This document shows positions 14,760 through 22,149 of a stretch of 31,995 bases of DNA, piece after piece. Position 1 is the stretch's first letter. Every line of letters begins with the position of its first letter. The position numbers were made by a program, and so were the translations under genes. Source of the DNA: an uncultured Candidatus Saccharibacteria bacterium (GTDB lineage Bacteria; Patescibacteriota; Saccharimonadia; Saccharimonadales; Saccharimonadaceae); contig CALEGA010000020.1 in NCBI GenBank assembly GCA_937876715.1, positions 1 to 31,995 on the forward strand, given 5' to 3'. The notes under the pieces are model-generated. The model did no database searches. It was given only the letters and a program-made list of their open reading frames with translations, and was not told where the DNA came from.

Positions 14760-15701
14760 TTAGAGTTTTCGGAGTTTGCGGTTGACGGTGCGGAGTTTTT
14801 TGTAGAGGTTGTATTTGGTTTTGTTGAGGGGGAGGTCGTAGGTGCCGGTGTAGTCTTTTTGGAAGCCGCCGAAGGATTTTTTGTATTGGGTGAAGCCGTA
14901 CCAGGGGTGGTTTTTGTCTTCGGAGGTGGTGATACCCCAGAAGTCGTAGTATTTTTTGCCTTGTGCTTTGGCGTCGAGAATCATTTGGATTAAGATGATG
15001 GTGCCTGCCATAAGGTTGCGGTGTTCGAAGTCGGTGGCGGCGTGCATATAGAATCTAGTGTCTTCAGAATCGTAGATGAGGGCGGTGGCGATGGGGGTGG
15101 TGTTGCCAGATTCGTCGGTGAGGTCGGCGACGTAAAGGGTGGCGAAGCCGGTTTTGAGCTGGTTTTTGAGGTGGGAGGTGGTTTGAGGGTTGAAGTTGTC
15201 TTTTTCGCCGAGGGTTTTGAGGAAAGTTGTGAGAATAGTGATTTCTTCGGGGTTTTGAGTGGTTCTGAGGGTGATACCTTTTTTCTGGTGGTTGCGCCAG
15301 TAGCGGACTTTGCGGGATTCCATACCTTTTAAGAGGTCGTCTTCGGATTTGTCGTCGAGTCGGAGGAGCCAAGTGTGGGCAGGGTCGATGTCAGTGGATT
15401 TAACGCAAGCGTTTTGACGCATTATTTCGGCGTTTAAGGGCGCTGTGGGTTCGAGACGGATGAAGAAGCAGTTTTGGTCTTTGGCGAGGCTTCTGAGCGA
15501 TTCTAGCGCCTTTTGGAGGGATTTTTTGGTTGTGGTTGTGCTTAGTGAGGGTCCGTAGGGGACGTTGAGGTAGGAGCCAAGTTTGGTGTCGTGTTTGACG
15601 GCGAGGTAGGCGAAGTCAGGTTGTTCGTCGGTGAAAGTTTGGTGTCCCTCGAGTTCTTCGTATTTTTGCCATTCTTTAGATTGTAAGAAATGTTTGAACA
15701 T
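14760..15701 (-). CDS. FemAB/FemX-type peptidoglycan aminoacyltransferase
   Basis: FemAB proteins add amino acids from aminoacyl-tRNA to the lipid II stem peptide at the inner face of the membrane. The 313-residue product has the double GNAT fold signature: MESRKVRYWRNHQKKGITLR in the middle and YYDFWGITTSEDKNHPWYGF then QYKKSFGGFQKDYTGTYDLP near the end. I start it at 15701, where TATAAT (15708-15713) and six bases precede ATG; the frame continues upstream only because the RNA gene there happens to have no stop. Donor amino acid and bridge type are unknown. Together with murE and the VanY-type peptidase it indicates an active wall. Confidence 0.85.
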   Translation of the reverse strand: MFKHFLQSKEWQKYEELEGHQTFTDEQPDFAYLAVKHDTKLGSYLNVPYGPSLSTTTTKKSLQKALESLRSLAKDQNCFFIRLEPTAPLNAEIMRQNACVKSTDIDPAHTWLLRLDDKSEDDLLKGMESRKVRYWRNHQKKGITLRTTQNPEEITILTTFLKTLGEKDNFNPQTTSHLKNQLKTGFATLYVADLTDESGNTTPIATALIYDSEDTRFYMHAATDFEHRNLMAGTIILIQMILDAKAQGKKYYDFWGITTSEDKNHPWYGFTQYKKSFGGFQKDYTGTYDLPLNKTKYNLYKKLRTVNRKLRKL

Positions 15702-15730
15702 AGGGTTATTATAGACGATTTTTTGGGTAT

Positions 15731-15755
15731 TGAAAACCCCCGCTGGCTGCGGGGG
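15731..15755 (-). terminator. Terminator of the large structured RNA
   Basis: On the minus strand CCCCCGC (15755-15749) and GCGGGGG (15743-15737) form a 7-bp GC stem with a 5-base loop, followed by TTTTC. Confidence 0.78.
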
Positions 15756-16334
15756 CTTGCGATTAGGAGTAGGTATGTTGTAATAGCCGGAAAATGAAAG
15801 ATCTTCCATGAAACATGGAGCATTTTCTGGATGCAGGATCCTTAGGTCTGTCGCGACATTTGATACCAAGGTGTAACTCGGTCGTTTAGAGCGTCTAGCA
15901 GTGATAGGTGACGGGTACGTGACAGGTACACTCTTGGGATGGCGGCCCGAGCGCGCGATGGGTCCACCTGAAACTTGGCGGTGCACAGAACGTTCCTCGA
16001 GGGAAACGAGGTGATGCAGAGACGGTCGGTATGTTTCGCTGCACGGTCAAAGCGACATCAAGATTTACAGCGAAGAGGTACCTTTCGACCTCGAGGGCGT
16101 TGACGCGCGGCGTTCGTGACTTGCCGAGCGGAGTCCTTCCGGCGGCTTTTCGAAACCTTTTACCGCGATGACGCCAAGTAGAGTGTACAGGTGGCGCAGC
16201 TGATAGTGCGCCGTTCGGTCTAGATTTGTGCGCTAATTAGCGCTGAGCGGTGGTTTTTAGTAGCCCAATGGACTTCCTCCTCCTAACTTCTTCATATTTA
16301 AAGGACTACCGAGAACCCTCCTTTCTCAAGTGAT
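15731..16334 (-). ncRNA. Large structured RNA of about 600 nt, class not settled (RNase P RNA possible)
   Basis: A strong promoter (16341-16369), a GC terminator and the lack of a real coding frame show an RNA gene. Long-range pairing ties it together: TTAGGAG (16286-16280) with CTCCTAA (15769-15763) close to both ends, and a 12-bp helix between 16174-16188 and 15926-15937 with a 3-base bulge. Local hairpins include GCGCT-AATT-AGCGC (16230-16243) and GGCGCA/TGCGCC (16193-16212). Pieces recall RNase P RNA in the right order (GAGGAAGTCC near 16271-16280, GCGGTAAAAG, ACTCCGCTCGGCAAG), but the universal P4 partner GGCUUA is not present in a form that pairs, and the RNA is longer than usual. No tRNA-like end, so not tmRNA. 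Confidence 0.75.
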
Positions 16335-16340
16335 AGGAGT

Positions 16341-16369
16341 ATTTTAGCACAAAATGCTGCGGGGTGCAA
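16341..16369 (-). promoter_or_regulatory. Promoter of the large structured RNA
   Basis: TTGCAC (16369-16364), 17 bases, TAAAAT (16346-16341). The -10 box contains the stop codon of tsaD, and the -35 box lies inside its coding end. Confidence 0.88.
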
Positions 16370-17516
16370 GAGTTAATTTATAGGGGTCGGTGGGATTAAC
16401 GCCACTTTTGATTTCCCAGTAGGCGGCTTCGGCGACCATAGCGGCGTTGTCGCCGGAGAAACGTGGTTCTGGAAAAAAGATAGAGATAGCTCGCTTGCGG
16501 TCGAACGTTTTTGTCGGGGTTTGCCGAAGACCTGCGGGGACGTCATTCCACTGGGCTCCTTCGTCGCCGTCAGGGATATACGTCTCCTCGGTCTTAGGTA
16601 AAGGGTTAAAACTCCGACGAAAAACATTCTCCCCGCTCGCCATGCTTCTTAATTTTTCATTTGCCGAGACTCCACCTGCGAAAACTATACTTTTTATATC
16701 TTTATGTTTCAATAAAGCTAAATCTAATTTCTCCAATAAGATTTCTATTGCGGTTTTTTGGAAAGAGGCGGCGAAGTCGTTGATTTGTTCAAGTGTGAGT
16801 AAGTTTTTTAAGTCGTGGGAGGGGTAGTTGATAGCGACGCCGCATTCTTGTTGGACTTGTCTTAGGACGGCGGTTTTGAGGCCAGAGAAAGAGAAGTCGA
16901 GAGAATTGGGGGTTTGTGGGTGAGGGAAGTGGTATTTTTCTGGGTTGCCGGATTTTGCGGCTTCGGCGATGGAGGGACCGCCTGGGTAGGGGAGACCGAG
17001 GATTTTGGCGATTTTGTCGAAGCATTCGCCGACGGCGTCGTCTAAGGTTGTGCCGATGATTTGAAAGTCGTTATGTTTTTGCATTTTGATAATTTGGGTG
17101 TGGCCGCCGGAGATGACGAGAGCTAAAAGAGGGAACTCCGGGGTTTGTGTGGCTTCTAGCCAGTTTGAGTAGATGTGAGATTTGAGGTGGTGGACGACGT
17201 AGAGGGGTTTGTTGTGGAGGATGGCGAGGGTGCGGGCGGTGAGAGTGCCGATGAGGAGGCTACCGAGGAGACCTGGGGTGTGGGTGACGGCGATGTGAGT
17301 GATGTCGTTCCAAGTGACTCTGGCGCCTGCGAGTGCTTGGTCGATGACGGGGAGGATTGCCTCGAGGTGGCTGCGAGCGGCGACTTCGGGGATGACGCCG
17401 CCGTAAGCCTTGAAAATGTCGATTTGAGAGACGACGATGTTGCTCAAAAGTTCGCCGTCTTTTAAGATTGCTGCTGCTGTCTCATCACAAGAGGATTCTA
17501 TTGCTAGAATAATCAT
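16344..17516 (-). CDS. tsaD: TsaD (t6A threonylcarbamoyl transferase), with in-frame palindromic element
   Basis: TsaD transfers the threonylcarbamoyl group to A37 of tRNA, working with TsaB and TsaE. The metal-binding HxxxH is at H110-H114 (HLKSH). Other motifs are VISGGHTQI, YPGGPSIAE, DFSFSGLKTA, the phosphate-loop FAGGVSAN and SGDNAAM (354-360). Residues about 293-342 (GENVFRRSFNPLPKTEETYI onward) are foreign and encoded by element copy C; without them the protein has about 340 residues, the usual length. The insertion lies between GGVSAN and SGDNAAM, in a surface loop region. TATAAT (17523-17528), six bases, ATG: leaderless. It follows the ABC permease gene by 17 bases. Confidence 0.96.
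   Translation of the reverse strand: MIILAIESSCDETAAAILKDGELLSNIVVSQIDIFKAYGGVIPEVAARSHLEAILPVIDQALAGARVTWNDITHIAVTHTPGLLGSLLIGTLTARTLAILHNKPLYVVHHLKSHIYSNWLEATQTPEFPLLALVISGGHTQIIKMQKHNDFQIIGTTLDDAVGECFDKIAKILGLPYPGGPSIAEAAKSGNPEKYHFPHPQTPNSLDFSFSGLKTAVLRQVQQECGVAINYPSHDLKNLLTLEQINDFAASFQKTAIEILLEKLDLALLKHKDIKSIVFAGGVSANEKLRSMASGENVFRRSFNPLPKTEETYIPDGDEGAQWNDVPAGLRQTPTKTFDRKRAISIFFPEPRFSGDNAAMVAEAAYWEIKSGVNPTDPYKLTLAPRSILC
16492..16641. repeat. Coding palindromic element, copy C (in tsaD)
   Basis: The ends are CGCTTGCGGTCGAACGTT and AACATTCTCCCCGCTCGCC. The arms pair as GTTTTT/AAAAAC and GTCGG/CCGAC, where copy A has GTTTCTT/AAGAAAC and GAGG/CCTC. The centre, with GACGTCATTCCA and CTCCTTCGTCGCCGTCA, is almost the same as in copy A. 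It reads in frame on the tsaD strand in the same phase as copy A in valS. Confidence 0.88.
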
Positions 17517-17533
17517 CTTTATATTATATCACA

Positions 17534-18766
17534 TTATGCCCAGAATTTCAAGGAGTAGATGGGGTTTTTGTGGGCGGCTTTGAGGGCGGGGTAGAGACCG
17601 AAGATGAGGCCGGTGACGAGGGAGACACCGAAAGTGATGGCGAGGATTTGCCAAGAGACGAACGGGTCGAACGGAGTGATTAAACAGAGGAGGAAAGAGA
17701 GACCGTAGCCGAGGACGAGTCCGAGGAGACCGCCGAGGAGGCTTAAGATGAGTGCTTCGATGAGGAATTGGAGGAGGATGTTGCCGGAGGAAGCGCCGAT
17801 TGCCTTACGAATGCCGATTTCGTGGGTGCGTTCGGCGACGGCGACGAGCATAATGTTCATAACGCCGATGCCGCCGACGACGAGGGAGATGCCAGCGACG
17901 ACGGTGAGAATGCCGGAGACGATAGAGAGGAGAGAGCCGGCGGGATGGGTGATTTCTTCCCCTTTGAGGACGGCGAAGTTGGTATCACCAGATTTGGCGG
18001 CGATGAGGGATTCTCGGATGGTGTTCGCGGTTTCTTCGAGAGTGTCGGTGTTTTCGGTGCGGACGTTGATCTGTTGGATTTGGAGGGAGTTGTCGATTTT
18101 ATTGAGTGCCGAGGCGGAGACGAAGAGGGAAGAGTCGAGGTCGATGTTGTTGAAGTTGATGGGGTCGTTGGTTTCGGCGAGGACGCCGACGATGATGAAG
18201 CGCTGACCGAGGAGAGTGAGGGTTTTACTGACCGGTTCGGCGGTGCCGAAGAGGGTGGCGGCGAGTTTGGTGCCGATGACGGCGGTCGGAGTTTCGGCGT
18301 CGTCACGGAGGAAATTGCCGTTTTTGAGGTTTAAGTTTTGGATTTTGAGGAAGTCGGAGTTGGTGCCGACGATGGTGGCAGAGGGGACGGAGTTTTCGGT
18401 TTCGCCCTTGAGAGAGTTGACAGAGACGGCGAGAGGAGAGACGGCAGCGACGCCCTCAATACCTTGAATGGTTTTAATGTCTTTTAAGGTGAGGTTGGAT
18501 TTGAGGTATTGAGTGGAGGTGGTGAGTTCGGTGACGATGGAGTCAACGGTGGAGCGGGTGGAGGTAGGGCGGACGACGATGAGATTGGCGCCGATGTCGG
18601 AGACTTGTTTGGAGATTAGAGAGGAGACGCTGCCCATAAGAGAGAGAATGAGGATGATAGCGGCGACACCGATAGAGATGCCAAGGCAAGTGAGGAAAGA
18701 GCGCGTGCGGTTGCGCTTGAGGGAGGATTTGGCGAGAGCGTAGTGAGTGCGTAAGAGTAAAGCCAT
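17534..18766 (-). CDS. MacB/FtsX-type ABC transporter permease
   Basis: The 410-residue product is a typical MacB-like permease. It has an N-terminal membrane helix (FLTCLGISIGVAAIILILSL), a large outer domain of about 220 residues with MacB-PCD features, and three C-terminal membrane segments with the family motif IGVMNIMLVAVAERTHEIGI and RKAIGA. Such pairs move lipoproteins, peptides or antibiotics, or act as mechanotransmitters. The start overlaps the ATPase stop by one base (TAATG), so translation is coupled. No membrane fusion protein is encoded next to it. Substrate unknown. Confidence 0.9.
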   Translation of the reverse strand: MALLLRTHYALAKSSLKRNRTRSFLTCLGISIGVAAIILILSLMGSVSSLISKQVSDIGANLIVVRPTSTRSTVDSIVTELTTSTQYLKSNLTLKDIKTIQGIEGVAAVSPLAVSVNSLKGETENSVPSATIVGTNSDFLKIQNLNLKNGNFLRDDAETPTAVIGTKLAATLFGTAEPVSKTLTLLGQRFIIVGVLAETNDPINFNNIDLDSSLFVSASALNKIDNSLQIQQINVRTENTDTLEETANTIRESLIAAKSGDTNFAVLKGEEITHPAGSLLSIVSGILTVVAGISLVVGGIGVMNIMLVAVAERTHEIGIRKAIGASSGNILLQFLIEALILSLLGGLLGLVLGYGLSFLLCLITPFDPFVSWQILAITFGVSLVTGLIFGLYPALKAAHKNPIYSLKFWA

Positions 18767-19569
18767 TATTTTTTACCTTTTTTCTTTTTAGGTTTAGATT
18801 TTTTGCGGCTCTTGAAGATACGTTTTGGAGTTTTTCTTTCGATGGGGACGGGGAGGTCGGAGTCCTTGACGGTTTTAACATCGGTGTCGATGGCGCCGTC
18901 GAGCATATTGATAACGCGAGTGGCGTAAGAGGTGAGAGAGGGGTTGTGGGTGACCATAATGATAGTGTTGCCCTCGGAGTGGATACGTTTGAGTTCTTCC
19001 ATAACGGCGAGGGAAGAGTGAGAGTCGAGGTTGCCGGTCGGTTCGTCGGCGAGGATGATTTCTGGGTGGGCGACGATGGCGCGGGCGATGGCGACGCGTT
19101 GTTGTTGACCGCCAGAGAGTTGATAGGGGTAGTAGTATTCTTTTTCTTTCATATTGAAGCGGTCGAGCGCTTCGGAAGCTTTGATTAATCTTCTGGTTTT
19201 ATGGTAGCCAGAGTAAACAAGGGGGAGGGCGACGTTTTCGATAACGGGTAGGTTGGGGATTAAATTGAAGTTTTGGAAGATGAAGCCGATTTTCCTTGCC
19301 CTCAAACGTGCCTGTTTTTTGGCGGAGATGCGGGAGGCGGGTTCGTCGTTTAAGAGGTAAACGCCGGAGGAGGCGGAGTCGAGGAGACCGATGATGTTCA
19401 GGAGGGTGGTTTTGCCGCAGCCGGAGGGCCCCATAATCATAATGAATTCGCCACGTTTGACGGTGAGGTCGAAATTTTTGAGGGCGTAAAAAGTGGCGTC
19501 ACCGTAGCCGAAGCGTTTGGTGAGACCTTCGAGCTTGATAATAGTCTCGTTGGTGTTTTCCTCGTTCAT
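18766..19569 (-). CDS. MacB/LolD-type ABC transporter ATPase
   Basis: This 267-residue ATPase drives the permease encoded directly downstream. Walker A is GPSGCGKTT, the signature is LSGGQQQRVAIARA, Walker B is IILADEPTGNLD and the H-loop is MVTHNP. The C-terminus carries an extra Lys/Arg-rich tail (RIFKSRKKSKPKKKKGKK) that is not needed for ATPase activity and may touch membrane lipid or RNA; this is inference. TATAAT (19578-19583) lies eight bases before ATG, so the leader is only a base or two. Confidence 0.92.
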   Translation of the reverse strand: MNEENTNETIIKLEGLTKRFGYGDATFYALKNFDLTVKRGEFIMIMGPSGCGKTTLLNIIGLLDSASSGVYLLNDEPASRISAKKQARLRARKIGFIFQNFNLIPNLPVIENVALPLVYSGYHKTRRLIKASEALDRFNMKEKEYYYPYQLSGGQQQRVAIARAIVAHPEIILADEPTGNLDSHSSLAVMEELKRIHSEGNTIIMVTHNPSLTSYATRVINMLDGAIDTDVKTVKDSDLPVPIERKTPKRIFKSRKKSKPKKKKGKK

Positions 19570-19707
19570 TGAGTCTTATTATAAACATAGATTTAGGATT
19601 TTTAAAGAGGTTTTTGTGAGATTTTTTAAGAAAATGTTGTAAAAAATACATTTGAACGATTTGGGGTGGAAATTTTGATGGTTTTTTGTTATAATGGCTT
19701 CTAGCGC

Positions 19708-19797
19708 GGAAGTGTGTCCGAGTGGTTTAAGGAGCACGCTTGGAAAGCGTGTGTGCGGGCAACCGTACCGGAGGTTCGAATCCTCTCGCTTCCGCCA
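19708..19797 (+). tRNA. tRNA-Ser (anticodon GGA)
   Basis: A class II cloverleaf. The acceptor is GGAAGTG/CGCTTCC, the anticodon arm is CACGC-TTGGAAA-GCGTG with anticodon GGA, the long variable arm lies at about 19750-19770, the T arm contains GGTTCGAATCC, the discriminator is G, and CCA is encoded. TATAAT at about 19689-19694 is the likely -10 box, and T-rich sequence follows. Confidence 0.96.
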
Positions 19798-19859
19798 TTT
19801 TTTTGTGTTTGTGTTTATGGACAAAAAGGGGTTTTGTTTGATATATAGGGGGTTTGGGG

Positions 19860-20309
19860 TTATCTTGTCATTTTTCTGTCTAGGATTTGGGTGCCGGGGA
19901 CGTTTTGGACTTCATTTGTTTCCTTGAAGCCGTGTTTTTTGTAGAATTTTTTGGCTCGGTCATTTTTGTCTAGTACCCATAATTCGCGGCAGTTGAATTT
20001 TTGAATAGCAAAAGTGAGCATTTTTCCGCCAATGCCGCATTCCTCGAAAAATGGATCTACGTATAGTTCGTTTAGTTCAGATCCGGTGACTTGCATCATT
20101 GCCTTTACGATGCCGTCATCATAGACGAAGATGTTTTCAAGTAAGCTTGGCTTGTCGATGTAGGTTTTAGCTAGTGGATAGACTTGTAAGTTAACAAAAG
20201 AGCCGATGTCGTCGTTGAAGATATTTCTGTAATTTTTGCGTTTGGAGAAAACTAGTATTTCTGCAATTCTTGAAGCGTCGTTGATTGTTGCTTTTCTGAT
20301 ATTTTCCAT
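19860..20309 (-). CDS. GNAT family N-acetyltransferase
   Basis: The 149-residue product has the GNAT fold: IRKATINDASRIAEI at the start, LNELYVDPFFEECGIGGKML with the acetyl-CoA loop (Q/RxxGxG/A type, here EECGIGGK), and LWVLDKNDRAKKFYKKHGFK near the end. Substrate unknown. Its codons are more A/T-rich than those of neighbouring genes, which suggests later arrival. It follows the membrane protein gene by 16 bases and is probably in the same transcript. Confidence 0.85.
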   Translation of the reverse strand: MENIRKATINDASRIAEILVFSKRKNYRNIFNDDIGSFVNLQVYPLAKTYIDKPSLLENIFVYDDGIVKAMMQVTGSELNELYVDPFFEECGIGGKMLTFAIQKFNCRELWVLDKNDRAKKFYKKHGFKETNEVQNVPGTQILDRKMTR

Positions 20310-20325
20310 ATTGATTTTTGGGTAG

Positions 20326-21234
20326 TTAAGGGGATGCTGGTTCTAGGGAGCGGTTATCGATTTTGTTGACGACGACGGTGTTTTGTTCTTTGTTGAAATA
20401 GTATTCAAAATAGTATTCGTTTTGGTCGTCTGAGACGGCGAATTGGTATTTGGAGGAGCCGGTGCCAGAGAGTTTAAAGGTGTAGGTACCGTCGCCCGGG
20501 TTGATGATTTCGACTTTACCTTTGCCGCTTTCGGATTGCCAGAAGCTAATCCACGGTTCGCCGACAAAGGTGATGTTGTTTTGTTCGACGAAGGTGTTGT
20601 TGTAGGTTTCGTATGGTTTGTCGCTAGCGACAAATAAGGCGAATATGATGGTCGCGACTACGGTGATGGACGCGCAGATGAGGTGCGGTTTTTTGTCTTT
20701 GAAGATGGTGAGGATTAGGACGGGGATGATGCCGAAGCAATAGAGAATGGAGAGGAGGTGATTGGGGAAGTGGTCAAGAAGTTGTTGGATGTAGCTTACG
20801 CCGGTGATGCCGAGAAAAGCGGTCATAATGGCGAGGATGATACCGGAGTACCATTTGCCTTTTTTGATGAACCAACCGAGGAAAGCGCCTGGAAAAGTGA
20901 GGAGGGTGACGATGAACCAGAATTTGTAGTAACCGAATAATCCCCAGCCCATAGAGCTGAAAGGAACTTGGACGAGGTAAACCAGAGGTTGAGAAATGAG
21001 GAAGAAAACGAAAGTTTTGAGCGCGGCTTCGAGAGGCTTTTTACAGTTGACGATGATAATGATGGCAGGGAGAACCCACCATTCTGCGGTGACGGCGATG
21101 TCGTGGAGGGAGTTGCCGTCGGGGATGAGCATAGCCACGATAGCGGTGTAGATGCCGAGGATGACGGCTAAAAGTATGACTTTTTGCCAGGTCATGTTTA
21201 TACCGCCGAAGAGTTTTTTAACACGTTTCCACAT
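20326..21234 (-). CDS. Polytopic membrane protein with C-terminal outer domain, unknown function
   Basis: The 302-residue product has about seven membrane segments over residues 15-210 (for example VILLAVILGIYTAIVAMLI and ALKTFVFFLISQPLVYLVQV). A soluble C-terminal domain of about 90 residues follows, with a beta-rich pattern (DGTYTFKLSGTGSSKYQFAV). I know similar proteins from gut Firmicutes but no function. TACAAT and TATAAT boxes lie within ten bases of the start. With the GNAT gene it may be an acquired pair. Confidence 0.75.
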   Translation of the reverse strand: MWKRVKKLFGGINMTWQKVILLAVILGIYTAIVAMLIPDGNSLHDIAVTAEWWVLPAIIIIVNCKKPLEAALKTFVFFLISQPLVYLVQVPFSSMGWGLFGYYKFWFIVTLLTFPGAFLGWFIKKGKWYSGIILAIMTAFLGITGVSYIQQLLDHFPNHLLSILYCFGIIPVLILTIFKDKKPHLICASITVVATIIFALFVASDKPYETYNNTFVEQNNITFVGEPWISFWQSESGKGKVEIINPGDGTYTFKLSGTGSSKYQFAVSDDQNEYYFEYYFNKEQNTVVVNKIDNRSLEPASP

Positions 21235-21269
21235 AGTGATTATATTGTAGCATAAAAGGAGAGTGAATA

Positions 21270-21297
21270 AAAATGCCCGCTTTAAGCGGGCGTTTTT
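21270..21297. terminator. Bidirectional intrinsic terminator
   Basis: GCCCGCT / AGCGGGC with loop TTA; T runs follow on both strands. On the minus strand it ends the VanY-type gene, whose stop codon touches it. Confidence 0.85.
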
Positions 21298-21985
21298 AAC
21301 GGTTTTGCGCGAGGTATTCCTCGAGCGTGAGGTGGTTTTCTGTGATTGTTTTGGCGGTGTCTTCGCCGACGAAGCGGAAGTGCCACGGTTCGTAGTTGTA
21401 GCCGGTGACAGCTTCTCTTTCTGGCGGGTAGCGGAGGATGAAACCGAACTGAGCTAAGTGTTGGTGGATTTTGGCGAAAGTTTCGGTGTCGGCGAGCATT
21501 TCTTCGTTGTCGTTTTCGACGTAGCCGTCGGGTTTGACAATGAGAATGTCGATGGCGAGACCGGTGTGATGTTCGGAGTAGCCGACTTTAGCGAGGTATT
21601 TTTCGCAATAGTCGGGCCCGAGTTCGGGGTCGGCAGACCATCTGTCCCAGATTTCCTGCTGTTCTTCGATGCTGCGGTAAGTGCTGTCGAGTTCGATTTG
21701 GATGCCCTCGTTTTCCAAGAGGTAGCTTCTCAAGGCTTCAAAGTGTTGGAGAGTAATCTCTTCAACGATGAAGATTGTGCCGAGAGAGTTTTGGGTGCTG
21801 ACGAGTTTGATTTGGTCGAGCCAGTTGTCAGGAAGCTTGTTTTCCTTGTTGACCAGAGCCAGATAAGGGTTCTCGAAGGGAATTTTGTCGTTGATAGTAG
21901 GCGAGGGAACGTAGCTTTCCGCCAGGACGTAAAGGGAATTAGTGACGAGCAAATAACAGACAATCAGAGAAATTAACCGTTTCAT
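21296..21985 (-). CDS. VanY-type D-alanyl-D-alanine carboxypeptidase, secreted
   Basis: This zinc peptidase trims the terminal D-Ala of peptidoglycan stem peptides outside the membrane. The 229-residue product has a signal sequence (MKRLISLIVCYLLVTNSLYV), the motif SEHHTGLAID (SxHxxGxAxD with the zinc His and Asp) and EPWHFRFVG with the last zinc His. Length fits the VanY/DacB (M15B) family. It has a strong own promoter and AGGGGGTG before the ATG. In a host-attached bacterium it could act on its own wall or on that of the host; that is inference. Confidence 0.9.
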   Translation of the reverse strand: MKRLISLIVCYLLVTNSLYVLAESYVPSPTINDKIPFENPYLALVNKENKLPDNWLDQIKLVSTQNSLGTIFIVEEITLQHFEALRSYLLENEGIQIELDSTYRSIEEQQEIWDRWSADPELGPDYCEKYLAKVGYSEHHTGLAIDILIVKPDGYVENDNEEMLADTETFAKIHQHLAQFGFILRYPPEREAVTGYNYEPWHFRFVGEDTAKTITENHLTLEEYLAQNR

Positions 21986-22019
21986 AAAAGGTACACCCCC
22001 TAAAAAGATTTATTTTTCT

Positions 22020-22048
22020 ATTATAGCACAAAACGCTTATTTTTGCAA
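22020..22048 (-). promoter_or_regulatory. Promoter of the VanY-type gene
   Basis: TTGCAA (22048-22043), 17 bases, TATAAT (22025-22020). Confidence 0.88.
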
Positions 22049-22081
22049 CCGTTTGAGGAAAATGGTGCGGAGAATGAAAAA

Positions 22082-22111
22082 TTGCAATGATGATAAAGCT
22101 TGTGGTATAAT
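22082..22111 (+). promoter_or_regulatory. pyrG promoter
   Basis: TTGCAA (22082-22087), 18 bases, TATAAT (22106-22111), preceded by TGG. Confidence 0.82.
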
Positions 22112-22124
22112 GAGGAAAACTAGC

Positions 22125-22148
22125 GTGGGCAAATAAGGAGGTACCCAC
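22125..22148 (+). promoter_or_regulatory. pyrG leader hairpin with the ribosome binding site in its loop
   Basis: GTGGG (22125-22129) pairs with CCCAC (22144-22148), one base before the ATG. The 14-base loop holds AAGGAGG. This could present or block the site; regulation is possible but not shown. Confidence 0.5.
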
Positions 22149-22149
22149 A

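Noticed and set aside
15702..15986. N-terminal extension of the FemAB-type protein by 95 residues
   Set aside because: The extra part lies within the structured RNA and its terminator, and the real start at 15701 has a -10 box six bases upstream and matches the family start.
15731..16334. tmRNA
   Set aside because: There is no tRNA-like T arm, no CCA end and no tag reading frame with a final Ala-Ala.
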